From: Theodoxus fluviatilis
Taxonomy: Eukaryota; Mollusca; Gastropoda; Cycloneritida; Neritidae
Direction: 5' to 3'
DNA: 17,500 nucleotides
Assembly (NCBI GenBank): GCA_034096865.1
Contig: JAWQFJ010028337.1
Location: forward strand, 75,451 to 92,950
In this document: in pieces, positions 8,392 through 16,911 of the stretch
How positions within the stretch are numbered: the stretch's first letter is position 1
How the letters are laid out: the number at the start of each line of letters is the position of its first letter
Program-made: the position numbers and the translations under genes
Notes under the pieces: model-generated
The model's input: the letters and a program-made list of their open reading frames with translations, nothing else
Database searches by the model: none
What the model was told of the DNA's origin: nothing

Positions 8392-8688
8392 CTAAATACT
8401 GTCTCTATGTACGATTAACGAATATGTTTTGAGGCTGGGATTTTTACAATATATCTCGTTCGCAGAAGTAAACACGGACGGCAGATGGAGTAGGTACTCA
8501 TTGATATTGCAATCCTCGCACCTGCACTTTTCGCAGATTGGAAAACGTTTAGGATCATCAAAATCCTCCGACACCAAATGCCCCCAGGCTCTATTGCTTT
8601 CACGAGAGAAGCTTATTTTTCTTCCCTTTTTAGCCTCAAGAAATGGTTTAAATACTTGCCTATATTTTAGGGTGTATCTTGATACGGT
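8392..8688 (-). CDS. Cys-rich minus-strand ORF, exon or pseudogene fragment
   Basis: This minus-strand frame is open for 98 codons between a TAG at 8689-8691 and a TAG at 8392-8394. Its first in-frame ATG comes late, so it would be an internal exon or remnant. Residues about 46-66 read DDPKRFPICEKCRCEDC, with four Cys in nine residues (8509-8535). Then come LHLPS, a further Cys and NPSL. The first cluster resembles the start of a Sprouty Cys-rich domain, while the later C..NPSL spacing recalls the C-terminal cap of leucine-rich-repeat proteins. Neither match is complete. In the +1 frame just after the cluster another C-x2-C (SICRPC) appears, which would fit a frameshifted pseudogene. Ninety-eight open codons alone are not significant in a window of this size. 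Confidence 0.2.
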   Translation of the reverse strand, partial: TVSRYTLKYRQVFKPFLEAKKGRKISFSRESNRAWGHLVSEDFDDPKRFPICEKCRCEDCNINEYLLHLPSVFTSANEIYCKNPSLKTYSLIVHRDSI

Positions 8689-8779
8689 CTATTCAACTAG
8701 TGGTAGTAATCCACGTCCTCGAGATCTCCGCCTCATTCACAGCTGCCGCTGCAGTGGCCTTCCAGAGGATCGCCTCTAA

Positions 8780-9340
8780 TGAACAACGTGCAGGCCCTCG
8801 CTGGGCCGGCAGAAAGACACCGCTGGGAAGAGCAACGGTGAAAGCGAGTTCTGCGGGGCGTTTTGTCATGGCCAGGGCGCGGGGGGGCCCCTCACGCGCG
8901 GAAGCCAGCCCTCCTCACAAACTGCTCAGGAAGAAGCGACAGGGCTCCTTGCGCCCTGGTGTCAAGTGAAGTCGGAGAGCCACGGCTCGCTGTAGGTCTG
9001 CCTGGCTACACTGGGGGCCAGCGGCTTCTGGGCGCCAGGCCGCCTCTGGCTGCGTGCCTGCTTGGACGGGGAATCGCGGACAGCAATCCCGCTCGCAGAC
9101 ACGCCGTCGCCCCCCCGCCCTGCAACAAAGCGGCGGCCTGACCCCAGTCAATGGCGAGGGACAGGCAGGGCGAGGGCGATGTAAAAGTTTCCTCCAGGAC
9201 GCGCAAAAAGCTTGCCGCCAGGCGGCACTGCAGGCGCAAGACGAGGAGGTGGCGGGCGCTGCTCCCCGCACCGCGCCTCACGGCACGGATTACTGGGCTG
9301 CCTGGGCAAGCGCGCGCCCTGCTCCCACCCTGAAGAAACT
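8780..9340. other. Large GC- and CpG-rich island
   Basis: By eye this is the most GC-rich stretch of the window, with dense CpGs (AGGGCGCGGGG, CACGCGCGG, AAGCGGCGGCC, AGCGCGCGCCC). Frames are open on both strands (for example minus 9006-9467 and plus 9054-9419), but they overlap one another and have Arg/Ala/Gly/Pro-rich composition without recognisable domains. It may be the promoter-proximal part of a gene, a GC-rich exon or an unrelated patch. I cannot choose a frame or strand. Confidence 0.45.
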
Positions 9341-9903
9341 TTACCGCGCCTACAAAAATCAAAGAGAGTCTGCCACGATTGAGATGTTGTTGGGAGACCA
9401 AGAGTTTGCGATGTGCTGATCTGTCCAGTTCAAGGAACGCGTGGAAACCTAGTTTCAAGGTCACCACTCAGAATGCATGGTGGAGACGCATACAAACCCC
9501 AGCTAAACTCAGACGGAAGAGTGAACTGCCCCATTGATCCATCATCGATATCAGGACGCCTTGGCCTGTTCGGGACATCCGAAGTACTTGACAATATGTC
9601 TTGAATTAGAGGCCCACCCGAGCAGCTGATGACACACGCACAATGAATTCATGAACTTGTCAGTTTCAAGCATTCACCCATCCATCTCTCCTATCTCCAT
9701 CTTAGCTTCCATTCTGAAGCCGCCGAACACCAAAGCAAGGAGTGCGATGTCAGCCCTGGGCGGAGTGGGCGACACTAAAAGCTGAAGGCTCGAGGCAGCT
9801 GGGACTGCAGACAGAGCAGGGAAGCGGGAAGAGCAGTTGTTATGTCACGTGACACACCATTTCTTACCCAAAGAAGGGGAAAGACGTGCCTACTTTTTGG
9901 CCT
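9341..9903. other. Mixed DNA, nothing recognised
   Basis: Short frames only. A small CATC-rich patch at 9675-9700 is too short to call a repeat. Confidence 0.45.
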
Positions 9904-9964
9904 CGCTGTCTTTTTTCACTTTGTCATGCTGCGCTGTCTTTTTTCACTTTGTCATGCTGCGCTG
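9904..9964. repeat. 28-bp tandem duplication
   Basis: Two identical units (9904-9931, 9932-9959) beginning CGCTGTCTTTTTTCAC, plus five bases of a third. Perfect identity suggests a recent duplication. Confidence 0.95.
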
Positions 9965-10289
9965 GCTAAAGTAAAGGTGAACTTTGCCGAGCCCATCCCC
10001 AGCAGGAGTGCGTGTTCCGTAGGAGATGGCCTGATAATATATAGGAACGACTTGTACAATGGACCGATGACCAGGGGGTAACAATGCGTGGCTTGAGCAC
10101 TTCTTCGTGGAAGAAACGGTGTGATATAAAAACAAGATCCCTTAACTTGTATCACTGCACTGATTCTATCCTTGTTTACATTCTTGGTGTCTAGGGCACG
10201 TATTCTGTATAATTCACTTGTTGGACCTTTCACAGCCCAGTGTGGTCAGGCCACAACATTATTTGCCGCTGTCTTTTCTTTTTCTCAAG
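9965..10289. other. Mixed DNA, nothing recognised
   Basis: Short frames only, with no domain. The last 15 bases (CTTTTTCTCAAG) look like the tail of a unit of the following 43-bp array, so that array once extended slightly to the left. Confidence 0.45.
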
Positions 10290-10418
10290 TTATTTCTAAT
10301 TCCGGTGAACACTGATCTGTTTTCTCTCAAGGTTATTTCTAATTCCGGTGAACACTGATCTGTTTTCTCTCAAGGTTATTTCTAATTCCGGTGAACACTG
10401 ATTTGTTTTCGTCTAAGG
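10290..10418. repeat. 43-bp minisatellite, three units
   Basis: Units start at 10290, 10333 and 10376. Each opens with TTATTTCTAATTCCGGTGAA and continues CACTGATCTGTTTTCTCTC. Units 1 and 2 are identical, and unit 3 has a few substitutions near its end. A degenerate half unit precedes the array. Confidence 0.95.
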
Positions 10419-10878
10419 CGGATTTATTTGTTTTCTTCCTTCTTTCAAAAACTTCTTTCTCCTGTTTTTATGTTCAAACAATATCTCATTCTCGTGATCT
10501 TTGAGGCAAAAGCAGAATGCAAACTGGAGAAACGTGAAGTTAATGAGATTTGGTAAAGGAACCCAGATCACAAATATCATTGAAGAAATTACACGTTAGT
10601 GGCGATAACTACCTCGTTTTAAATGATGCAGAATTGTCTTTTTTTCACCGGAACTTGGGGAAAACTGCATTCTTTTAAGGCATTCAGATTTCTTCCAAAT
10701 ATGAAAGAGATTTAATTTTGTTTAAGAACGTGTATAAATAGCAAGTACTGAAATGCAGATGAGCCTACAAAGAGATATCGAGAGCAATAAATGTACAAAG
10801 GACCGACTCATAATGTTTTCTCTCTGATTACGCCGAAAAACAAGAGAAAGAAATCGAATGTTCCTGTTTGAAACCGTG
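10419..10878. other. AT-rich DNA, nothing recognised
   Basis: T-rich and A-rich words with no frame of note. AATAAA at about 10786 has no associated frame. Confidence 0.5.
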
Positions 10879-11031
10879 TCGGACAACAGGCGCACGGGCA
10901 CACAGTCGCTCGGACAACAGGCGCACGGGCACACAGTCGCTCGGACAACAGGCGCACGGGCACACAGTCGCTCGGACAACAGGCGCACGGGCACACAGTC
11001 GCTCGGACAACAGGCGCACGGGCACACAGTC
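10879..11031. repeat. 31-bp GC-rich minisatellite, five units
   Basis: Units start at 10879, 10910, 10941, 10972 and 11003. The unit begins TCGGACAACAGGCGCACGGG and ends CACACAGTCGC. The units are identical until the array breaks at CCCTG after 11030. Because 31 is not a multiple of three, each frame cycles through three different peptides. The Cys/Pro/Val/Arg and Thr/Gly/His/Arg frames on both strands are therefore repeat artefacts. Confidence 0.97.
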
Positions 11032-12233
11032 CCTGTGGCGAGCCACTTCTGAGCAAGTTGCGTTAGTCACCGATTTTTCCCCCTTGGTTTTATATTTCTT
11101 GTTTTGTTTCACCGGTGCACGATTTTTTCCACTGCCCCTTGCCTTTCTCGTGGCCTGGAAGCCGGCGCCATGACAGTTGGGGAGTCTGGGGGAAAATGTT
11201 CTGAGTACGTCTGCACCACAGATTCACGTCAGCAGGATGTCACACGAATGACACTATGGTCAAGCCACGACTGGAGTCCCACCGTAGGGTCAGTTCGAAA
11301 TGGTTCCTGTCTAAAACTTTACTTTTGATGTGTGACATATTGTGAGGTGTATTTTTAAAAAGAGGTGCCAAGTTCTGCTTTAAAAACCCGAGCCAGACTT
11401 AAAACGAAATAGCAACAGAATAACACAGCGGCCAAGTCTTATTCACCCGACATATTTGCACCTCTTGGGATTTTCTGAAAAGGTTTTCATTTCATCGACT
11501 TTAGCTCGAATATGCAGCATATTGTGTCGTTTACAGGCAGTGTCACATTTCGTAATAATCTGATCGAAATAACACAATTTACGTTAATTTATTGAGCGTT
11601 TGTTAGTAATTGAATTTCTCCGTCATAAACATCAAGCAAAACGGTTCCAATATCAAGGAATAATTTTGTGCGCTTATTCGACTTGTTTGCCGTACTCCCC
11701 GTCTGTTTTTATGGGTTGTAAAGCAGACTGACTGCTATCTTTTTTGCATAAAGTTAATTAAATGTTTTCTATAAATTTCATCCTCGAAAAATCATGCTAG
11801 TGAGTAGAATGTTTTGGATACTGCGCCGCTGTAAAAATAGCATGCATTTACATGCGTGTGCACACAAAACTCAAGCACGATGCATTCACGCACACATGCG
11901 CGCGACTGCTCGGAATCATGAAATTATGGGCCACTTTTGACATTTTGTTCGTATACGTTCTCTGTGAACAACAATCAGAGAAAATGAAATCAGCCGAATG
12001 CGACAAACTGTTGCCGTCTAGGTAAACATGTATTCCAGTAACTCTGCCCTAATGTGCACACAAAACGGATTGTCTTTCCCTGTCGCATCGTCTCAGTGAC
12101 CAAGACCAGACGTGGGAACACGCGGGGATCAGGGTGGAATATTCAAACCGCGTCATCCCAAACCAGCACGCCCACCCAGACGGGAGTTACGGTCACCCTG
12201 CACGTCAGATGACAACGTTGTCTTGTCTTGTGA
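11032..12233. other. AT-leaning intergenic-type DNA
   Basis: There is no frame of note apart from 11104-11328 (74 codons, no domain). The 11340-11900 part is AT-rich. TGGTCAAGCCAC at about 11253 and AGTTCGAAATGG at 11291 faintly resemble a pol III A/B box pair, too weak to call. Confidence 0.45.
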
Positions 12234-12287
12234 TGCCCGCCCCATGCCGCAGTACAATCTGTCTTGTCCTGTCTGCTTCTATGGCGC

Positions 12288-12401
12288 GATGACGACAATG
12301 GCAGCGCTGAAGACAGCGATGATACTTACGATGGTGGTGATGGTTCCGGCGCTGCTGATTCTAGTTTTAGTTCTGTAACTGTCGATGAATTGTTTTACTA
12401 A
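12288..12401 (+). CDS. Short acidic Asp/Ser-rich reading frame, doubtful
   Basis: The frame opens after TGA 12231 and reads Leu/Cys-rich to 12287. It then gives 37 residues, strongly acidic at first (DDDNGSAEDSDDTYDGGDG) and Ser/Val-rich at the end, before TAA at 12399-12401. There is no in-frame ATG. Such acidic stretches occur at the N-termini of piggyBac-like transposases and in many nuclear proteins. A degenerate GAT/GAC microsatellite would look the same. No known domain follows. Confidence 0.1.
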   Translation, partial: DDDNGSAEDSDDTYDGGDGSGAADSSFSSVTVDELFY

Positions 12402-12579
12402 TCCCTCCTCTATTTTCCGTGAACTACTGATCTGTCCGTCCGTCTGTCCATCGTTGTGGAGAATCTTCATTCCTTCTGTCACATATTCATTGCTCCGATA
12501 TTCCTTTCCTTCCGTCTTCTACTTCCTCATTTATCCACGTTGTGTGTCCTTTCATCTGACACACGTTTATGCTTTCACT

Positions 12580-12601
12580 CCCCCCCCCCCCCCCCCCCCC
12601 C
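12580..12601. repeat. Poly(C)22 homopolymer
   Basis: Twenty-two consecutive C between TTTCACT and TCCTTC. It is structurally i-motif or G-quadruplex prone and its length is likely imprecise. Confidence 0.97.
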
Positions 12602-13180
12602 TCCTTCATTTTAATCTAGGACAAAATGATTCCGTCATCGATCATTGTTTGTCCACCAAAATACATTTTGCCGTTCAGCCTTAACTGGAATTTTCATCGT
12701 CCTTGTGGACGGAATGTGGACTATTCTTATATTTATTTTTTACTCTTAAAACGATCCCAGTTTTACACTATATTTTTGGAAATTTTCATCCTGAGGATTT
12801 CAGTCATTTTCCCCAACGACTGAAATCACCAATCGAAAAAACACAAATCAATAAAGTGAAAACGCGCGAATCATGATATCTGCTCGCGCTGTCGTACGTG
12901 CGTAAAAAAGAAGACAAATGAATTTGACATCATGCCACAGAACCGCCTGTGTCCATCCTTACTTTGAATACTTTGCTGCCCATCACACTTCCCTTCCACT
13001 GTTATTAGTCTAGGAGTGTTAATACTAAATATCACTACGCACAATTCGCCTGCTAAATAAGATCAATGAAACGTACTTTGTTTGAGAGAATACACGAGGG
13101 TTTAAGACAAGGGAATCAAACATCTTTTCATCGAAGCTCCACTGAATGATGTTTGGAAACTATACCGTGTTGTCTAGCTT
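12602..13180. other. AT-rich DNA, nothing recognised
   Basis: No gene-like frame. AATAAA at about 12850 is unsupported. Confidence 0.5.
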
Positions 13181-13249
13181 GTGAGCAAAAGTCACATGTT
13201 CTCTCGCTTGTCATTGCCAAGCAATTCCCTAGGAAAAGGTAAAACTCAC

Positions 13250-13328
13250 CGCAGGTGTAGAACCTGGCGATGCCCAAAGAAAATGTTGTGTGCACGGCGT
13301 TCTTGTACCCGCGGAAGCATTCGAACGT
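13250..13328 (-). CDS. Exon-like minus-strand fragment with GTGAGT donor
   Basis: Reading the minus strand, CAG at 13331-13329 could be an acceptor, though its pyrimidine tract is poor. From 13328 an open frame gives TFECFRGYKNAVHTTFSLG, then IARFYTCG. It meets TGCG|GTGAGT, a near-consensus donor, at 13249. Third-codon positions are mostly G or C (AAG AAC GCC GTG CAC ... GGC ATC GCC AGG TTC TAC ACC TGC), unlike the AT-leaning flanks, which favours coding origin. Without splicing the frame stays open to about 13130 with more Cys. I cannot name the family. A transposon fragment is equally possible, and the plus strand is also open here (13181-13402 and 13290-13562). Confidence 0.2.
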
Positions 13329-14333
13329 CTGCTATCTTGGGGTGGACATCCTTACAGTATAAAGCCATCACCTTTAACGACCAGATTTCCATTCGAGGCT
13401 GAACCCGTAAGAAAAGGCAACTCTACGATTGTCTCTCAGTTTCGAACACCTGCGCGGAGGTTTGAAACATTTTTACCCCGTTTCAGCTCTGTTTCTTACA
13501 CTCTGGGCACTGCGGAACCACTCTTTGTTGGACTGGACACTGATAGTGATACTACTTCGTAAATGACATCACGTCAAAGTGTATTTGTCTTTTATGAGAC
13601 GAGAAGTGATCTCCTCCGCTCTCGCTCCGCGCTGTTCTCGTCGGACTTTACGTCACCAAAACTTTGCCAGAAGAAACGCATAATTTTCAAGTTTGATTCC
13701 CCGTTGCACGCCGAGGTACGGGTCAGCCAGAACAAATGCGCAGATGTTCAGTGCAGTGCTCCGTGGTGTACAGCCTATTCGCAAGTTTGAAATTTTCCAC
13801 AGATGTGTTGGACCAAAGCGACAAGTGTTACCAACGCAAAAACGTTTACCTATGCGACCTTGTTACCAAAGCCACAAGTGTTCCGCAAGCGACAAGCAAC
13901 GAATGCATCTCGTTGTACTAGTGAAGCTGGTTTGGAATCGAGAGAAGCTCAACATTGTGCTTCACAATTTTAGTTTGATCTCTTCGTCTAGGTCAAGGCA
14001 TGTTGTTTTCATCGACTTTTTCCTCGGCAGCCATTTGACCCTGTACAGTGTACATGCAACATCTACAGTACTTGCTTTGCATTACATTTTATCGAGTAAG
14101 AACTCATACACACACCCCGCCCCCTCCCTCCCCTTAAAAAGGACAGTATTGTGTTCCCAAAGTGTTCGTGTCAACACAAATATTTCCTTTCCTTTCATTT
14201 GAGACTTGCAAGGTTAGAAATTTTATCATGCTTCCCTGCAGTTCCCTCAGACTTTGTTTTTCGTGACTGCCGGAATAGCTTGACTTGATGCAGACTCTAC
14301 TACGATGATGAGTATTTTGCAGTGTGCAATTCA

Positions 14334-14336
<3 letters not shown>
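13329..14336. other. Mixed DNA with several short open frames
   Basis: Plus-strand frames at 13290-13562, 13563-13790 and 13693-14202 overlap in different phases, and I recognise no domain in any of them. An imperfect direct repeat lies at 13812-13884. I see no splice-site logic joining the frames. Confidence 0.4.
13812..13884. repeat. Spaced 19-base imperfect direct repeat
   Basis: CCAAAGCGACAAGTGTTACC at 13812-13831 recurs as CCAAAGCCACAAGTGTTCC at 13866-13884, 54 bases apart, with two or three differences. GCGACAAG appears again at 13889. It may be a remnant of a decayed 54-bp tandem unit. Confidence 0.7.
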
Positions 14337-14370
<34 letters not shown>

Positions 14371-14389
14371 ATGCGCGTGCGCGTGTGTG

Positions 14390-14453
<64 letters not shown>

Positions 14454-14478
14454 CGTGTGTATGTGTGTCCGTGTGTGT
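14337..14478. repeat. (GT)n microsatellite with GC-rich interruption
   Basis: A (GT)n run to 14369, then CATGCGCGTGCGCG, GTGTGAGTGTGAG, and a second (GT)n run to about 14448 with GCGTGCGTGTATG at its end. Most of it alternates pyrimidine and purine. Confidence 0.96.
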
Positions 14479-14564
14479 TACGGATATTAAAATTCATTGA
14501 TTTTTTTCACATGTCTGTTACATTAATATTCCTCGTTCTATTTCAGGTATAAGCAGTCGTATCT

Positions 14565-14617
14565 CCGTCCGTCCGTCCGTCCGTCTCTCTGTCTCTCTCT
14601 CTCTCTGTCTCTCTCTC

Positions 14618-14665
<48 letters not shown>
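14565..14665. repeat. (CCGT)5 plus (CT)n compound microsatellite
   Basis: Five CCGT units (14565-14584), then CT repeats with three GT-type interruptions to 14665. It starts 20 bases after an acceptor-like TTCTATTTCAG|GT ending at 14546, but the frame beyond is just the repeat, so I do not call an exon. Confidence 0.97.
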
Positions 14666-14669
<4 letters not shown>

Positions 14670-14692
14670 AAACTGCTTTTAAACTGATGCGT

Positions 14693-14701
14693 GTATATAA
14701 A
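14693..14701 (+). promoter_or_regulatory. TATA-box-like sequence upstream of 54-bp array
   Basis: GTATATAAATG lies about 70 bases before the first 54-bp unit. Initiation about 30 bases downstream would leave the in-frame ATG at 14737 as a possible start of the repeat frame. The surroundings are AT-rich, so chance occurrence is likely. Confidence 0.15.
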
Positions 14702-15246
14702 TGTATGTGAAGGCATATATTGTGTCCTTGTTATACATGTATATCTATCGGTACATCTCGCGTGGATTCACTTGTTCTATGTGCGAATGCACCCACAAAA
14801 TGGATGACAAGCAGATGACCTATACTTGTTCTATGTGCGAATGCACCCACAAAATGGATGACAAGCAGATGACCTATACTTGCTCTATGTGCGAATGCAC
14901 CCACAAAATGGATGACAAGCAGATGACCTATACTTGTTCTATGTGCGAATGCACCCACAAAATGGATGACAAGCAGATGACCTATACTTGTTCTATGTGC
15001 GAATGCACCCACAAAATGGATGACAAGCAGATGACCTATACTTGTTCTATGTGCGAATGCACCCACAAAATGGATGACAAGCAGATGACCTATACTTGTT
15101 CTATGTGCGAATGCACCCACAAAATGGATGACAAGCAGATGACCTATACTTGTTCTATGTGCGAATGCACCCACAAAATGGATGACAAGCAGATGACCTA
15201 TACTTGTTTCATGCGGAAGTATCTGGCGATTCAAAAAGGTTTATAG
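14701..15246 (+). CDS. Cys-rich 18-residue repeat ORF, doubtful
   Basis: A 181-codon frame: a short Tyr/Ile-rich lead, eight copies of an 18-residue unit (TCSMCECTHKMDDKQMTY), then a partial ninth and CFMRKYLAIQKGL before the stop. Each unit has C-x2-C-x-C-x-H. YTCSMC resembles the start of a C2H2 zinc finger, but the period is 18, not 28, and the second His pair is absent. The unit is 54 bp (18 codons), so any stop-free frame stays open through the array. The minus strand is open as well (14731-15234, a Leu/Ile/Val/His-rich unit). The single base difference between units is silent in the plus frame (TGT to TGC). One difference proves nothing. It is more likely a satellite than a gene. Confidence 0.2.
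   Translation: MYVKAYIVSLLYMYIYRYISRGFTCSMCECTHKMDDKQMTYTCSMCECTHKMDDKQMTYTCSMCECTHKMDDKQMTYTCSMCECTHKMDDKQMTYTCSMCECTHKMDDKQMTYTCSMCECTHKMDDKQMTYTCSMCECTHKMDDKQMTYTCSMCECTHKMDDKQMTYTCFMRKYLAIQKGL
14770..15201. repeat. 54-bp tandem array, eight near-identical units
   Basis: Units start every 54 bases from 14770 to 15148, followed by about nine bases of a ninth. Each starts ACTTGTTCTATGTGCGAATG. I see one substitution in 432 bases (C for T at 14883, third unit). Each unit contains GTGC-GAAT-GCAC, a small inverted repeat. Such homogeneity indicates recent expansion or ongoing gene conversion, or collapsed or over-expanded assembly. Confidence 0.98.
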
Positions 15247-16138
15247 AAAAACAACTCCTGCCGTCTTTTGGAATTTTGGGGGGTTGTAATTACTTCATCG
15301 TTTCAGGCAGTCAGATCGGGTTAAAAGGCTCGCTACTGAATACTTCAGTGTCTTCGGAGTTCCAGGCTGCCTCGGACACTGTCGCTGGGTTCTAGCGTCC
15401 TGACTCGGCACGTCCTGCACTTTTATCAGATTAATTCATTTGACGAAGACGACAAATAACAAAGATGATGGCTTGTGAAGCAAACTGTACATGATGCCAA
15501 AAGTCATTTTTTCTTTAGAAAGTAAAAACAAACCAAATGCGGTATTTTCCTTAGAGTGCTTTTGGATATAACGACGACAAACTGTTTCATCGAGTCATAT
15601 CAAACTAATGTGTTAATCATGACTAATGTAATGAACGGGAATATAATTATATGAAAATTAAATATCATGAAAACTTGCAATAATGATGAGTTTATATTGC
15701 AAGGGCAATTGCAGACTAGATTTTGACAGAACAAATCATAACATGATATCACATTCACGGTCGTTTTCGACAGATGGAGTCGAAAGAAATTGCCTGTATG
15801 AATCGTTTTGGCAGGAATTATGACAGAGTATGGACAGATTTTCAACAAGAAAGCAAGCTACTGATACACTGACAAGCTCCCCCTTATGAGCGCTATCCAA
15901 ACGCTGTGATTTAGTTTTCAGGAGTCACTGCATGGTAGATGAAATTCATTTTCCACGAATATTAAAGCACGCTTTGTGACTCACGAGTGGAGAGCGCGAA
16001 TGAGAACTGCAGGGGTCTGAAACGCTCAGTACTTTCAATTGCACGCGTCTGTCACACACAGACAGGAAGCCTGACACACTCCAAACTACATGCCTGGACT
16101 CGTGTATCATTCCTGCTCCTCGAATCAACCCTCCCCCT
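15247..16138. other. AT-leaning intergenic-type DNA
   Basis: No frame with recognisable content. The minus-strand frames at 15600-15848 and 15946-16128 are within chance length. A GTGAGT on the minus strand at about 15979-15984 has no convincing exon. Twelve C at 16139-16150 mark the right edge. Confidence 0.5.
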
Positions 16139-16150
16139 CCCCCCCCCCCC
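16139..16150. repeat. Poly(C)12 run
   Basis: Twelve C inside a CT-rich stretch immediately before dispersed-repeat copy B. Copy A also has a C-rich word (GGCCCCCTG) before its array, so a C-rich edge may belong to the element. Confidence 0.85.
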
Positions 16151-16161
16151 TCCTTTCCCGC

Positions 16162-16346
16162 CGTGGGTTGGGGGTCAGAATAGACCCACCGCGTCTCCCT
16201 ACGTCATCGAAAGAAGCGAACAACTAGGGACGCTGTGACTAAACTGTAGTTTTCTCTAAACTGCTCTTGTGATTTTCGTGCTTTATGGCCTTACATAGCC
16301 TACAAAGTCTGACAGGCCGTAACACGCTTTTCATCCATCCTTCATC
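16162..16346 (+). mobile_element. Dispersed repeat, copy B
   Basis: Same order and orientation as copy A. It has one hairpin unit (GTGGGTTGGGGGTCAGAATA then GACCCACC), the core with GCGTCTCCCTAC, AACTAGGGAC, GATTTTCGTGCT, ATGGCCTTACATAGCC and AGGCCGT, and a short CATCCATCCTTCATCC tail instead of the 125-bp tail of copy A. By eye the copies share roughly four fifths of their core bases, with small indels. No target-site duplication is obvious. Confidence 0.75.
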
Positions 16347-16402
16347 CTCGAATCACCCCAATAAGACCATGCGTGGATGTTACTAGCACAAACATGTTTA
16401 CA

Positions 16403-16433
16403 GGGTGGGGGGAGGGAGGGGGGGGGGGGGGGG
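16403..16433. repeat. G-rich tract ending in G16
   Basis: GGGTGGGGGGAGGGAGGG runs into sixteen consecutive G (16418-16433). With several G3+ runs separated by single bases it fits a G-quadruplex motif on the plus strand. Confidence 0.93.
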
Positions 16434-16502
16434 AGTCCTGTATTTGAGAAGTCCAAGGCATCAACAGTATGGTAACTATCTCCAGGAGCATTTTCTTTGA
16501 TG

Positions 16503-16657
16503 TTACGTCTGTCTGACTGTCTACCTCTCTGCCTGCCTGCCTTTCACCCTGCCTAATTAGCTGCCTGCCAGCCTGCCTCTCTCTCTCTCCCTCCCTCCCT
16601 CCCTCCCTTTATCCCTCCCTCCCTATCTCCCTCTCTCCCTCTCTCTCTCTCTCTGTC

Positions 16658-16698
<41 letters not shown>

Positions 16699-16767
16699 GT
16701 CTCTCTGTCTCTCTTACTCTCATTCTCTCTTCCCTTCCTCCTCCTTCCCCCAGCCCCCCCCCCCCCT

Positions 16768-16812
<45 letters not shown>
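16503..16812. repeat. Pyrimidine-rich CTGC/CCCT/CT compound tract
   Basis: About 310 bases of mostly C and T on the plus strand: CTGCCTGC words, (CCCT)n near 16590-16625, (CT)n with GT interruptions, thirteen C at 16754-16766, then pure (CT)n to 16812. It ends against the retroposon-like tail, so it may have expanded inside or beside that element. The minus-strand Arg/Glu frame at 16623-16874 is an artefact. Confidence 0.95.
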
Positions 16813-16816
<4 letters not shown>

Positions 16817-16911
16817 CATATGAATATTTTGCCTCAAGGGTTGAATGCAAGAAAGGCACTACTGCCTCATTCACTACCCTTGTAAAATAAAGTTAGTTCG
16901 TTCGTTCGTTC
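16813..16911 (+). mobile_element. Probable retroposon 3' end with stem-loop and TTCG tail
   Basis: CAAGGGT-TGAATG (16835-16847) pairs with CATTCA-CT-ACCCTTG (16868-16882) with a 2-base bulge. Inside it AGGCA-CTAC-TGCCT forms a second stem, giving a long bipartite hairpin. Directly after come TAAAATAAAG and (TTCG)n (about 16893-16910). A conserved 3' stem-loop followed by a short simple-repeat tail is the known 3' architecture of stringent-type LINEs such as the L2 clade and of SINEs that borrow their tails. Only the last 100 bases or so are present; the body would be 5'-truncated at the CT tract. The family is not identified. Confidence 0.4.

Noticed and set aside
9006..9467. 153-codon minus frame in the GC-rich island
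   Set aside because: Overlaps equally open plus frames; composition explains the lack of stops, and I see no domain or splice logic.
10879..11031. CRISPR-like array (31-bp repeats)
   Set aside because: The units are directly adjacent with no spacers, in eukaryote-like sequence.
10722..11173. Cys/Pro/Val/Arg-rich repeat frames on the minus strand and Thr/Gly/His frames on the plus strand
   Set aside because: A 31-bp unit cycles through all frames, so the apparent peptide repeats are a by-product.
13290..14202. Three consecutive plus-strand frames as a possible multi-exon gene
   Set aside because: Frames are in different phases with no donor/acceptor pairs joining them, no domain recognised, and each is within chance length.
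14546..14600. Strong acceptor-like TTCTATTTCAG followed by an open frame
   Set aside because: The frame runs straight into CCGT/CT microsatellite, so it has no exon content.
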